Of a DNA stretch of 64,000 nucleotides, positions 52,163-60,575 are shown piece after piece. This DNA comes from Kordiimonas marina (lineage in GTDB: Bacteria; Pseudomonadota; Alphaproteobacteria; Sphingomonadales; Kordiimonadaceae), in assembly GCF_023006325.1 (NCBI RefSeq), contig NZ_JAINDF010000002.1, forward strand, positions 558,001 to 622,000, written 5' to 3'. Positions within the stretch are counted from its first letter, which is position 1, and each line of letters starts with the position of its first letter. Below the pieces are notes generated by a model, which saw only the letters and a program-made list of their open reading frames with translations, had not been told where the DNA came from and searched no databases. A program made the position numbers and the translations under genes.

Positions 52163-53038
52163 TTAACCGTTCCTGGGCAGATATAGGTCCGGGTCCAGCC
52201 CGTGCTTTTTGAAAAAGGCCCTGAGCGCGCCGTTTTTCAGTAAATGGTCAACCCGGGCGTTGAGGTGGGTAAGGAAGCGGATGTTCTGGGGTGTGTTGTG
52301 GCAATCCACGCCCATGGGCGATGTATCCAGCACCAGTGTGGGCGCATAGGGCGCCATTTTCACGCCCAGCTTGCGGAAGACGAATTCCGCATCCGGCAGG
52401 GTGGCGGTGATCATGTCAACCCGGCCCGAAAGCAGCATCCGCGCCTTGTCCACTTCATTGGCGACGGCGATGAACTGGACATCATGGCCGCGAAGGCGTG
52501 CTGGCGTGCGGGCACCCATGGCGTAGGCGATGGTCTTGCCGTTGATGGCAGCCTGGTCGGTGATGGGAGGGTCGCCAGGGCGGGAGAACAGGTGCAGGCG
52601 TGTCAGCACGAACGGTTTGCCGGTGACATAGCCATTCGCGGAGGCCATCGTCCCGCCCTTAATTGTGAAGGTCAGGTTGGAGGGGTATTTGCACGCGGTT
52701 TTGTCTTCTATGAAGCTCCGGTTTGCCCGGCGGTAGGGCAGAATTTCATACTCCACCGGACCGATGTCCGGCGCGCTCAAAAGAAGGCGGGCGAGGTCGT
52801 TATAGAAGCCGGTGCCGTTGGCCTTCAGGGTCAGGCCCCAGTCAGTGGCATAGATATGGGTGGTTGGCCCCGCAGGCGTCTTGGCGGCGCCCGCAGATGC
52901 GCCCATGCGGTAGGTGGTCTGGCCGGGGATACCGGCAGGCCGGCCGCTGGCATGTGCCGCCGAAAACCCTGCCATAAATCCCGCTGCAACAAGTGCTGCA
53001 GACACCGCAATTCCCTTGGTCGCTGCCCCAAAGGACAT
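52163..53038 (-). CDS. Orphan solute-binding-like periplasmic protein (paralogue D)
   Basis: This protein of 291 residues has a signal peptide (to about SAAHA). Motifs are HIYATDWGLTLKANGTGFYNDL, YEILPYRRANRSFIEDKTAC, AINGKTIAYAMGARTPARL, NEVDKARMLLSGRVDMITATLPD and DCHNTPQNIRFL. It appears closest to copy C, in keeping with local tandem duplication. GGGGGTTAG lies before ATG 53038. Confidence 0.82.
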   Translation of the reverse strand: MSFGAATKGIAVSAALVAAGFMAGFSAAHASGRPAGIPGQTTYRMGASAGAAKTPAGPTTHIYATDWGLTLKANGTGFYNDLARLLLSAPDIGPVEYEILPYRRANRSFIEDKTACKYPSNLTFTIKGGTMASANGYVTGKPFVLTRLHLFSRPGDPPITDQAAINGKTIAYAMGARTPARLRGHDVQFIAVANEVDKARMLLSGRVDMITATLPDAEFVFRKLGVKMAPYAPTLVLDTSPMGVDCHNTPQNIRFLTHLNARVDHLLKNGALRAFFKKHGLDPDLYLPRNG

Positions 53039-53236
53039 CGGCTAACCCCCAGTCAGTCATTCCTATCATTTTGGAGTGTAACGCGAATTCCGGACAGAAG
53101 CATAGCGAAAGATTTTTAGTTGAGAATGTTATTAAGAATCACTTGCAAAAACTATTTAAGGCGGTTTATGGTCCCCTCGAACACAAACACCGAGTCACGA
53201 CACACCCCGAAAAGGGGACAATCAGGGAGCTTATGA

Positions 53237-54136
53237 ATGACCCGTATCCGACCGCTTGCGACCGCCGCCCTTATGGCCGCTACCTTCGGAACCATCAGTG
53301 CCGCGCACGCCGACGAAAGCCTGCTCGGCCGTGTGAAAAGCGCTGAAGTCCTGCCCAAGGGGGCATATGACCTCACACTCGGCACCACCTGGCGCCAAGG
53401 CAAGGACCGGGGCAGCTATGACGGCGTCGATGTGAAGGCCGAGCTTGAATATGGCCTCACCAACCGGTTCCAGCTCGGCTTCGCCGTCTATGGCCGCAGT
53501 GTGCGTAACCGCGGCCTTTTGGTCGATGGTTACCTGCCGCAAGAAGGCACTTTCGGCCCCAAGCTCGCCGCCATCGAGGTGGACAGCAAATATAATTTCC
53601 TGAGCCCGGCGAAGGACGATTTCGGCCTGTCGCTTTATAGCGCGCTTTCCTACGGCTGGATGGACCAGCATTCGGGCCAGGACAAGAACACGCTTTCCTT
53701 GGAGATGAAGCTCCTCGGCCAGAAATATTTCATGGAAGGCCAGATGATCTGGATGGGCGGCATCGGCTTTGAAGGCACCTATGCCGACCGTGCCTATATC
53801 CCCGGCCTGCCCGAAGGCTTCGACTGGCCGATCGACCCGGAAACCGAGCTGGAGATCACCGTCAACACCGGGCTTTCCTACCGCTTCGCCCCCAGCTGGT
53901 ACATCGGCGCGGAAATCGAATATCAGACCGAGTTTGAAACCGAGGTCGGGCAGGAACGCTGGTCGGTCTTCGCCGGTCCCTCCATCCACTATGGCGGGGA
54001 GAAATTCTGGATGACGGCGACCTGGCTGCCGCAGCTGGACGGCGGTGGGGAACGCTACCCGGGACAAACCTCCGGCCTGCATCTCATCGAGAAAACCAAG
54101 AACGAGTTCATGTTCAAAATCGGCATGAACTTCTAA
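53237..54136 (+). CDS. Outer-membrane beta-barrel protein (DUF6662-like) of flavin module
   Basis: This protein of 299 residues has a signal peptide (to about SAAHADE). Alternating aromatic strands follow (AYDLTLGTTWRQG, VKAELEYGLTNRFQLGFAVYG, PSWYIGAEIEYQTEFE), with a final barrel strand NEFMFKIGMNF ending in Phe. It resembles DUF6662 barrels, which commonly precede FMN_bind genes. The FMN-binding gene starts 29 bases downstream. AGGGAG precedes ATG 53237. Confidence 0.82.
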   Translation: MTRIRPLATAALMAATFGTISAAHADESLLGRVKSAEVLPKGAYDLTLGTTWRQGKDRGSYDGVDVKAELEYGLTNRFQLGFAVYGRSVRNRGLLVDGYLPQEGTFGPKLAAIEVDSKYNFLSPAKDDFGLSLYSALSYGWMDQHSGQDKNTLSLEMKLLGQKYFMEGQMIWMGGIGFEGTYADRAYIPGLPEGFDWPIDPETELEITVNTGLSYRFAPSWYIGAEIEYQTEFETEVGQERWSVFAGPSIHYGGEKFWMTATWLPQLDGGGERYPGQTSGLHLIEKTKNEFMFKIGMNF

Positions 54137-54165
54137 AGCCCGGTTCCCGGAACGAGGAAAGCCCC

Positions 54166-54714
54166 ATGACTGACGCACGCACTTTCGGCTTCATGCTCAC
54201 TATGCCCGTCCTGGCGATCAGCCAGTCGGTTTACGCGAAGGATTATCTTTCGGTCCCTCAGGCGCAAAAGCTTCTGTTCCCGGATGCCGAAAGCTTCGCG
54301 CCCCATACGGTGAGCCTCACGAAGGCCCAGAAGAAGGCGATCAAGAAGCTCTCCGGCGTGCGTCAGCGCTGGGATGAACAGAAGGTCTGGAAGGCCGTGG
54401 CCGGGGGCAAAACCCTCGGCTGGTTCATCGTCGATGAAGTGGTGGGCAAGCATGAGTTCATCACCTACGCGGCGGCGCTGTCGGCGGACGGCCATGTGCT
54501 GGGGCTGGAGGTGATGAGCTACCGCGAAACCCACGGCGATGAGGTCATGCAGGCGGACTGGCGCGCCCAGTTCAAGGGCAAGACGCTCGGTGATGTTTTC
54601 AAGCTCGATGAAGACATTGCCAACATCTCGGGTGCGACGCTTTCCTGCCGCAACCTGACGGACGGCGTCCACCGTCTGCTCGCGCTTGAAAAGCTGGTGC
54701 TGAACCGTGGCTGA
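54166..54714 (+). CDS. FMN-binding domain protein (FMN_bind)
   Basis: This protein of 182 residues has a weak N-terminal export signal (FMLTMPVLAISQSVYA). The C-terminal FMN_bind domain has the flavinylation motif SGATLS at 155-160, where Thr158 is the expected site for covalent FMN attachment by ApbE. The ApbE gene overlaps its 3' end by eight bases. The flavin would carry electrons in the periplasm, as in NqrC/RnfG and related systems. GAGGAAAG precedes ATG 54166. Confidence 0.9.
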   Translation: MTDARTFGFMLTMPVLAISQSVYAKDYLSVPQAQKLLFPDAESFAPHTVSLTKAQKKAIKKLSGVRQRWDEQKVWKAVAGGKTLGWFIVDEVVGKHEFITYAAALSADGHVLGLEVMSYRETHGDEVMQADWRAQFKGKTLGDVFKLDEDIANISGATLSCRNLTDGVHRLLALEKLVLNRG

Positions 54715-55531
54715 GCACCTGCGCAGCCGCCCGCTTCTCGGCACCTATGTCGAGATCGGTGTTCCCGGTGACGGGAATGCCGCCACCGACCGCGCCATCA
54801 CCTGCGCGTTCGAGGCGGTCGGCCATGTGCACAGCCTGCTGTCGTTCCAGGAAGCGGGCAGCGCGCTTAGGGCCGTGAATGCGGCGCCGATGGTGTGGCA
54901 TGACCTGCCGCCCGCCTTCGCCCGCGTGCTCCGCCTGTCGCTTCTGATGATGCGGCGTTCGGGCGGGCTGTTTAACCCCACGGTCGGCGGCGCGCTGATC
55001 GCGGAAGGCGCCTTGCCGGGGTGCGGGGATGACCTGCCGCTCCCCTACGGCACGGCGGACGATATCGAGCTTATCGGTAACTGCGTGCGGCTCCGGCGCC
55101 CGCTCGCGCTGACGTTTGACGGCATCGCCAAGGGCTATGCGGTTGACCGCGCGGTGAAGGCGCTTCGCCAAGCTGGCATGAGGGCAGGGTGGGTCAACGC
55201 GGGCGGGGACATGCGCGCCTTCGGGGACCATGCCATCCCTGTCAGCAGGCGTGAGGCGGATGGCAGCCTCCGCCCTATCGGCGCGCTTCAGAACGGTGCT
55301 ATCGCAACCTCCTTGGTCGCCCCGCACGCGGGGGACCGTTTCCCCAGCCTGACCGTATCGGCAGGCGCAGGCGTGCCCATGCCCGGTGTCTGGACCGTGT
55401 CTGCCCGCTACGCCTGGCAGGCTGATGCGCTGACCAAAATTGCAGCCCTCGCTGCCCCTCAACACCGCGTGGCGCTCATCCGGGCGCTTCACGGTGCGCT
55501 TATCGCCGGACCGCAGGAGGTGGCGGCATGA
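54707..55531 (+). CDS. apbE: FAD:protein FMN transferase (ApbE)
   Basis: This protein of 274 residues attaches FMN from FAD to Ser/Thr of FMN_bind proteins. Motifs are RPLLGTYVEIGV at the start, FNPTVGG, LTFDGIAKGYAVDRAV and AGWVNAGGDMRAFGD, followed by the metal/FAD-binding region near ADALTKIAAL. No clear signal peptide is seen, which is unusual because ApbE often acts in the periplasm; it could act before export. It overlaps the FMN_bind gene by eight bases and the next gene by four. Confidence 0.92.
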   Translation: MAEHLRSRPLLGTYVEIGVPGDGNAATDRAITCAFEAVGHVHSLLSFQEAGSALRAVNAAPMVWHDLPPAFARVLRLSLLMMRRSGGLFNPTVGGALIAEGALPGCGDDLPLPYGTADDIELIGNCVRLRRPLALTFDGIAKGYAVDRAVKALRQAGMRAGWVNAGGDMRAFGDHAIPVSRREADGSLRPIGALQNGAIATSLVAPHAGDRFPSLTVSAGAGVPMPGVWTVSARYAWQADALTKIAALAAPQHRVALIRALHGALIAGPQEVAA

Positions 55532-56082
55532 AGGGCTATCCGAAACTGTTCGGCTGGACGCTGATCCTCACAGCATTTGGGCTTCTGCTCAGCGGGCTGC
55601 TCCTCATCCCCAGCATGCTGGATTTCCGGCTGGAAATGGATGTGCCGTGGCGGCTGGGGGCATCGGCAAGGCTGATGACTGCCGCGCTGCATGCCGGGGT
55701 CGCTTTCCTGATGCTGATGTTCCTCGGCGCCCTCTGGTCCGTCCATATGCGCGGGCACTGGCGTAAGGGCAAGCACCGGGTCTCCGGCAGCCTGCTTGTC
55801 TCCAGCTTCGTCTTGATGGCGCTGACCGGCCTTGGGATCTATTATTTCGGGGGGGAGGGCCTAAGCCTCGGCGCCAGTATCGCGCATGTGGGTGCGGGAC
55901 TTTTCGGCACCGGCCTTTTCCTGTGGCACGGCATCCGGGGTTATCGTGCCCGCACCGCCAAGGACGCCCGCCATAAGGCGCGGCAAGTGGCGCGGAAAAC
56001 GCCGCTCACGCTCGTGGCCTCCCGCGCGGAAGAGGCGGCGGAGGAAGTAGGCGTCAAAGAGGTTTCCGGCCCCAGCGCATGA
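55528..56082 (+). CDS. Four-helix membrane electron-transfer protein (PepSY/cytochrome b-like)
   Basis: This protein of 184 residues has helices near 10-27, 45-70, 88-108 and 115-138. Histidines lie at helix ends (LHAGVAFLML, WSVHMRGHW, IAHVGAGLF, FLWHGIRG) where b-type haem could bind. The C-terminus is polar. By position it should pass electrons across the inner membrane to the flavinylated protein. The haem ligation is inferred. The 3' end overlaps the convergent methyltransferase gene by 29 bases. Confidence 0.78.
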   Translation: MKGYPKLFGWTLILTAFGLLLSGLLLIPSMLDFRLEMDVPWRLGASARLMTAALHAGVAFLMLMFLGALWSVHMRGHWRKGKHRVSGSLLVSSFVLMALTGLGIYYFGGEGLSLGASIAHVGAGLFGTGLFLWHGIRGYRARTAKDARHKARQVARKTPLTLVASRAEEAAEEVGVKEVSGPSA

Positions 56083-56800
56083 ACAGCGGCCAGCGGATAT
56101 GCCGCGTCTCCACATCGCCCCACGCTTGCCGGAGGGTGGGCGCATAGGCGTCCAGTGGGTTTGCCCCCAACTGCCGGGTCGCGCGTTTCACCGACGACCA
56201 TGTGTTCATATAATTGATCAGCTGCTCCACCGACCAATCGGCGGTCAGCGCATAGCCGGGGTCCGGGTCTTCGGCGTAGGGGAAGCTGAATTTGCTGTAG
56301 CGGGTTTCGATATGCGCACGGTCCGCGGGCCAGTAGGGGCCGATGATATCGCGGTAGAAATGCAGGAACGGCGCCTCCAGCTCGGGCGGCAGGTCCATCA
56401 GGCCGTACCCCACCAACGCCAGCCGCCCACCCGGTTTCAGCACCCGGTCAGCGGCATGGTAGAAGGCGGGGAGGTCGAACCAGTGCGCGGCCTGCATGGC
56501 GGTGATGAGGTCGACGCTTTCGGGTGCCGCGTCCAGCGCCTCGGCGGTGCCGACCCGGTAGTCGATGTTGGGACGCGCCTCCGCGTGTTTGATCTGTTCC
56601 GCGCTGCCGTCATAGGCGATGACCTGGTCGAAATGGTCAGCCAGATGCACGGAAAACTGGCCGTTGCCGCAGCCGACATCGATGGCGAGCGCGTGCCCCG
56701 GCAGGTCCTTGGCGAGTAGGGCGGCGAGCCCGTCGTCATAGACCGGGCGGAAGGCCTTGTAGCCGGCGCTGTCAGCGGAAAAATGATCCTGGAAACTCAT
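56054..56800 (-). CDS. Class I SAM-dependent methyltransferase
   Basis: This protein of 248 residues has motif I LAIDVGCGNGQFSVHLA (about 36-52), acidic YDGS, a motif near ESVDLITAMQAAHWFD, and LKPGGRLALVGYG. It is of the Methyltransf_11/TMT-like kind, seen in small-molecule methyltransferases such as trans-aconitate methyltransferase. ATG 56800 (MSFQDHFSADSAGYKAFRP) has AAGGGAT upstream. The longer frame to 56971 has no support. Confidence 0.88.
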   Translation of the reverse strand: MSFQDHFSADSAGYKAFRPVYDDGLAALLAKDLPGHALAIDVGCGNGQFSVHLADHFDQVIAYDGSAEQIKHAEARPNIDYRVGTAEALDAAPESVDLITAMQAAHWFDLPAFYHAADRVLKPGGRLALVGYGLMDLPPELEAPFLHFYRDIIGPYWPADRAHIETRYSKFSFPYAEDPDPGYALTADWSVEQLINYMNTWSSVKRATRQLGANPLDAYAPTLRQAWGDVETRHIRWPLFMRWGRKPL

Positions 56801-57052
56801 GGAAATATCCCTTGGCTGCGGGGATGACACCATAGGCCCAACCCGCCTCCCGGTCCAGTCGGTCCAACCCACTGGGTGCGATTTTCCGCCCGGCAGCTCT
56901 GCCCCTAAAGCCCGCGTGCCATCCTGCCTGCTTTGCCCCGGCCCCCATGCCACAGGGCCTCCGCCGCCCATCCTTTCATTCCGCTCACCTTCCGCTCCTC
57001 ATCCAGTCTTCCCTTAGCCCATTATTTTTATTCTATTTTCCTCTTGTAATAG

Positions 57053-57074
57053 AATTAGAATTCTGATTCTAATT
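57053..57074. promoter_or_regulatory. Inverted repeat AATTAGAAT-N4-ATTCTAATT
   Basis: Perfect nine-base arms lie in an AT-rich island 278 bases upstream of the TetR gene. A TTGTAA/TTCTAA promoter-like pair overlaps it. It is a plausible TetR operator with a long leader. The following 57075-57351 is G/T-rich on the plus strand and holds only a doubtful 37-residue frame. Confidence 0.5.
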
Positions 57075-57351
57075 AAGGGCCGGAAAAATGAAGAAAACGG
57101 TTCGGCTTTTTGCTGGCGCGTCTTGGGTGGCGGGTTGGCGATGTATCTTTGGGTGCGCCTTTTGGGTGTGGCTGAAGGGGCCGGTCGCGGCCGTGCGTTG
57201 ATGCGACGGACGGTCGGTCGCTTGTGGCTGCCTTTTGGCGGCGGGCACGGGTGACACTGGTGAACGGCGTACTGGGACGGACATGCGGACGTCCGGGGCT
57301 TTGGCTTCGGGCGGTGAGAGATGAATTTTGGGCAATGCCGAGGGGTGACGT

Positions 57352-58092
57352 ATGAGCTCTGTTTCTGGGGTACAGTCAGGTTTTGGGGTAAGCACGGGCG
57401 CGATCGGTCCGTGGATCTACGGGCGCTGGGCCGAACCGCCAGCGCAAAGGCGCAGCCGCCGCACTTTCTATAAGTTTCTCGATGCCGCCGAGGCGCTTCT
57501 GGGTGAACGCCCGTGGCATGAGGTTTCGGTGCAGGATATCGTCCGTTCGGCCGAGGCGTCGGTTGGGGCCTTCTATAATCGTTTTTCCGACAAGGCGGCG
57601 CTTTTGCACTGCCTGGATGACCGGCTGGCTGAAGAATGCGAGCGCACGGTCGACGGGTTGATCACCGAAATGAAAGCCGCGCCCGTGCTCGTGTCCGAGG
57701 CGCCCGCGATCATGGTCAGCCTGTTCATGCGGCTGTGCGCCCAGCATGGCGGGGTGATCAGCGCGCTGGACCTTTCGGCCAAGATGGCGGCGCCCAAGGG
57801 GGCGAAGGCGCAAAAGGCCAAACAGCAGAAGGCCGGTGATGCGGCGGAGACGGCAGACAGCGTCTTCGGGCTCGGTGCCCGGTTCGATGGTGCGCTGACC
57901 CGTTTCGCCACCTTCCTCAGTGAAGAGGTGCTGGCCTACAAGGGGCACACGGCGGCGGCGCTTCTCGGCGCGTTCCAGGAGACCTTCTGGCTCACGCGGG
58001 AGCGGATCATCTACCGCCGGCAGGACGAAGGCGCGCGCCAGGGGCTGCATGATCTGCTGATGCGCCATTTTGCGGCCAGCCTGCACCGTTGA
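57352..58092 (+). CDS. TetR-family regulator
   Basis: This protein of 246 residues has an N-terminal helix-turn-helix at about 38-85 (FYKFLDAAEALLGERPWHEVSVQDIVRSAEASVGAFYNRFSDKAALLHCLDDRL). A large helical ligand domain includes an Ala/Lys-rich insertion (AAPKGAKAQKAKQQKAGDAAE). The target is unknown. It could regulate itself through the inverted repeat at 57053 and perhaps the binding-protein gene downstream. Confidence 0.88.
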   Translation: MSSVSGVQSGFGVSTGAIGPWIYGRWAEPPAQRRSRRTFYKFLDAAEALLGERPWHEVSVQDIVRSAEASVGAFYNRFSDKAALLHCLDDRLAEECERTVDGLITEMKAAPVLVSEAPAIMVSLFMRLCAQHGGVISALDLSAKMAAPKGAKAQKAKQQKAGDAAETADSVFGLGARFDGALTRFATFLSEEVLAYKGHTAAALLGAFQETFWLTRERIIYRRQDEGARQGLHDLLMRHFAASLHR

Positions 58093-58093
58093 C

Positions 58094-58127
58094 GTCAGGC
58101 CTGGGCTGAAGTCAGGCTTGGGCTGAA
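58094..58127. repeat. Two tandem 17-base copies after the TetR gene
   Basis: GTCAGGCCTGGGCTGAA is followed directly by GTCAGGCTTGGGCTGAA, one mismatch. A partial third copy (GCTGGGCCCGGGCCGAA) follows. The rest of the 58093-58537 gap shows no gene. Confidence 0.7.
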
Positions 58128-58537
58128 GCTGGGCCCGGGCCGAATGTGCCCGGGTTGACCGGCCTGAAATTGAATTCGGGCCGGTAGGGTTGAATGCGGG
58201 GTGCCGTCGCCGCCGGGTGCTGGATGGCACCCGGTCTGGAAGGGCGACTCTTCCTTATATTTGGCGCGCTTTTCCTTGCAGACGATTGCAGGATTTTGGC
58301 CCTTCACAGCCTCAGGGTGTGACGTGATTCCCATAGCGCGAGCAGGCACCCGGTTGGGCTATAATTTTGGTAAAATTTTCAGTTTTCCGCCAATCTGTCA
58401 TTGCGCCGTGGTCGAAAGCTTGCGACCGTCACTGGAGGGAGAGGACGGGGCAAGACTGGTCGTGTCCTGTGGGTGCGGGGGCACCTTGAAAGGATACGCA
58501 AGAAGCCAGCTGTCTCAGCCTTGGGTGTAATTCAGGC

Positions 58538-59431
58538 TTGGGTGACTTTTTGTTGCGTTTGAAATCTATTTTTATTTCCGGCCTTTTGGCGGCGGCCCTG
58601 ACAGGCGGGTCTGCATTTGAGGCAGGGGCCCTTGAAGCGAAAGCTGAGACCGCCCCGGTTATCTATGCCACCGCATGGGGCTATACGCTGGCGCAGGACG
58701 GCAGCGGTTTCTATAACGATGTGGCCGCGGCGCTGACCAAGCGCGAAGAGGGCCGCTCCTTCTATAAGCTCATGCCCTATAAGCGGGCCAAGGCGAAGTT
58801 CCTGGCGGACGCCGGCGGGTGCTTGTTTCCGTCATCGGTCGATGTGCTGAAGGCGGGCGGCCTCGCGGATGAGAAGCACCCGATGGTGCAGACCGAACCC
58901 CTGTTCGAGGCGAGAACCCATCTGTTTGCGGCGCCGGGGGAGGAACCCCCGCACACCATGGCGGACCTGAAGGGCAAGCGGATCGCGCTGCCCGCAGGCT
59001 CGATGATGATGGATCTCCTCAAGGGGTCCGGTGCCAAGATCATCGGGGTCAATGATGAAGAGAGCAAGGCCGAGATGCTGATGAGCGGCCGGGTGCAGGT
59101 CATGTCCGGGATGATGCCGGATACCGGCCTTGTCTTCGCGCATATGGGGCGGCAGTTGCCTGCCTTCGACGGCCGCTTCAGTTTCCTCAATGTCGGGCTT
59201 GCGGTGGTGTGCCGCAAAACGCCGGAGACGGAAGCGCTGATCGGCCGGCTCAATAGCCGAATCGCCGAGCTGGAGACCGACGCGGCCTACCGCGATATGC
59301 TTCACAGGGCAGGCGTCAAACCCGTGGGGGCCGGTGCGGAAGCCATGAATGCCATCATGCCCGCGGGCGGTGCCGATAGGCTTTTGCCGGCGCCGGCGGG
59401 GCGGCGGTTCCCACACCTCAAATTACGCTAA
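58538..59431 (+). CDS. Orphan solute-binding-like periplasmic protein (paralogue E)
   Basis: This is the most divergent of the five copies, with 297 residues and on the opposite strand. A signal segment (FISGLLAAALTGGSAFEAGA) precedes VIYATAWGYTLAQDGSGFYNDV, YKLMPYKRAKAKFLADAGGC, DLKGKRIALPAGSMMMDLL, EESKAEMLMSGRVQVMSGMMPD and VCRKTPETEALIG. The cysteine pair is kept, while the YRRA arginine pair becomes YKRA. The start is uncertain: TTG 58538, or TTG codons at 58550/58553. None has a strong ribosome-binding site. Confidence 0.78.
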   Translation: MGDFLLRLKSIFISGLLAAALTGGSAFEAGALEAKAETAPVIYATAWGYTLAQDGSGFYNDVAAALTKREEGRSFYKLMPYKRAKAKFLADAGGCLFPSSVDVLKAGGLADEKHPMVQTEPLFEARTHLFAAPGEEPPHTMADLKGKRIALPAGSMMMDLLKGSGAKIIGVNDEESKAEMLMSGRVQVMSGMMPDTGLVFAHMGRQLPAFDGRFSFLNVGLAVVCRKTPETEALIGRLNSRIAELETDAAYRDMLHRAGVKPVGAGAEAMNAIMPAGGADRLLPAPAGRRFPHLKLR

Positions 59432-59628
59432 GCCGTAGCGTCATATACCTTTCTGCGCCGTGTCGGCCCTGTGCAGGCGCTGTACTGGCCAGGGCGCGCG
59501 CACAGCGTATCGCTGCCGAACTTCGGTTTATCGCTCGCATCGACCGTTTCGTCGCACAATCGATGACGACGAAGCGCGAGAGCGCTACGCCCATGGAGCT
59601 CACAAAAGAGTTCGGAATCAGAGACTAC

Positions 59629-59710
59629 ACTCCTCCTGATCCGAGAGACCGTCCCTGGATGCCAGTCCCCCCAAGTTCATGTATCCAGGAGCCCGGCGGT
59701 CTCCTCTTTT
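59629..59710 (+). ncRNA. Possible small RNA or terminator structure with CUCCUCCU
   Basis: The 59432-59841 gap holds no convincing gene. At 59630-59637 is CTCCTCCT. A two-part stem follows: GAGACCG (59645-59651) with CGGTCTC (59697-59703), and inside it CTGGAT (59655-59660) with ATCCAG (59683-59688). The tail CTCTTTT ends it. It could be the terminator of paralogue E or a separate RNA. No clear promoter is seen. Confidence 0.35.
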
Positions 59711-59841
59711 GCGGGCTCTTCCCCTTCCTTGAAACAGCGTCTCAGGCCTTGCCCTGGGCGGCTTTGGCGTTGTCGCTACTCTCCTGGCCGGATTTGCGGT
59801 ATAAGGGGCCTCTTGGGGGCAACATTTAAGGGAGAAGAGAA

Positions 59842-60288
59842 ATGGCTCACCCTGTTAAGTTGTTGACTGTTGCGTTGGTAGGTTTGGGACTTTTGGCTGC
59901 ACCTGTTCAGGCGCTTTCGGCGCCGCCGGGGCACGCCAAACAGGACAAAATGGAAAAAGCCGAAAAGATGAAGTCCGGCAAGGGCGACATGGAGCGCATG
60001 AAGGACATGGACAAGGATCGCGATCGCGACAAGGCCATGGACCAGAAGATGAAGATGATGAAGGACCGCCAGCATCAGGAATGGTCCGATCTCATGAAAG
60101 CGCAGAAGGCTGCCAGGGCGAACAAGGAGCTGACGAAAGAGGAGCGCAAGGCGCTCAAGGCGCAGCAAAAAGAAGAGCGCAAGGCGATGAAAAGTCGCCA
60201 TCGGTCAGAAATGAAAGCCGCCGGGTTCAAGGCAGAGAAAAAAGAAAAGAAAGAAAAGAAAAAGTCCAAGGGCGATGACGACGATTGA
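59842..60288 (+). CDS. Small exported, highly charged protein
   Basis: This protein of 148 residues has signal peptide MAHPVKLLTVALVGLGLLAAPVQA. The rest is charged helix rich in Lys, Glu, Asp and Met (MEKAEKMKSGKGDMERMKDMDKDRDRD), and ends in a KEKKEKKEKKKSKG tract with DDDD. The central HQEWSDLMKAQKAARANKELTKEERKALKAQQKEE parallels a stretch of the 60576 protein, so the two are probably paralogues. A periplasmic metal-binding or CpxP-like chaperone role is possible but not shown. GGGAGAAGAG precedes the ATG. Confidence 0.72.
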   Translation: MAHPVKLLTVALVGLGLLAAPVQALSAPPGHAKQDKMEKAEKMKSGKGDMERMKDMDKDRDRDKAMDQKMKMMKDRQHQEWSDLMKAQKAARANKELTKEERKALKAQQKEERKAMKSRHRSEMKAAGFKAEKKEKKEKKKSKGDDDD

Positions 60289-60575
60289 GGTCGCTGAGCT
60301 GAAGACTCGCCAGGGGGTGTGAGGCCAACTCAAGCGCCCCCTGATGATGAAGATACGAACCGGGATGCCCGAGGGCCGCAACATGCGGGGCAGGGCTTTC
60401 CGGTTTTTTCTTTGGGCTGGTTTTTCTTTTCCTGATGGGAGGTTGGCTGGTTCCGGGCGCGTTTTGCTGAACGCCAGATGAACAATTTCGCCGCCTTTTT
60501 GCCCTTTTCCCGCCGCATTTCCTGCGCGGGCATTTCCTATAAAATCAGTGGGGCTAGGATTGCGGGAGATGAAAG

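Noticed and set aside
57088-57201. 37-residue small protein MKKTVRLF...
   Set aside because: Weak ribosome-binding site and no way to test conservation here; mentioned only as a possibility in the TetR leader.
58094-58127. CRISPR-like repeat
   Set aside because: Only two adjacent 17-base copies without spacers; a simple tandem duplication.
58201-58530. 109-residue plus-strand frame before paralogue E
   Set aside because: No ribosome-binding site, mixed composition without a domain, and it crosses the likely promoter.
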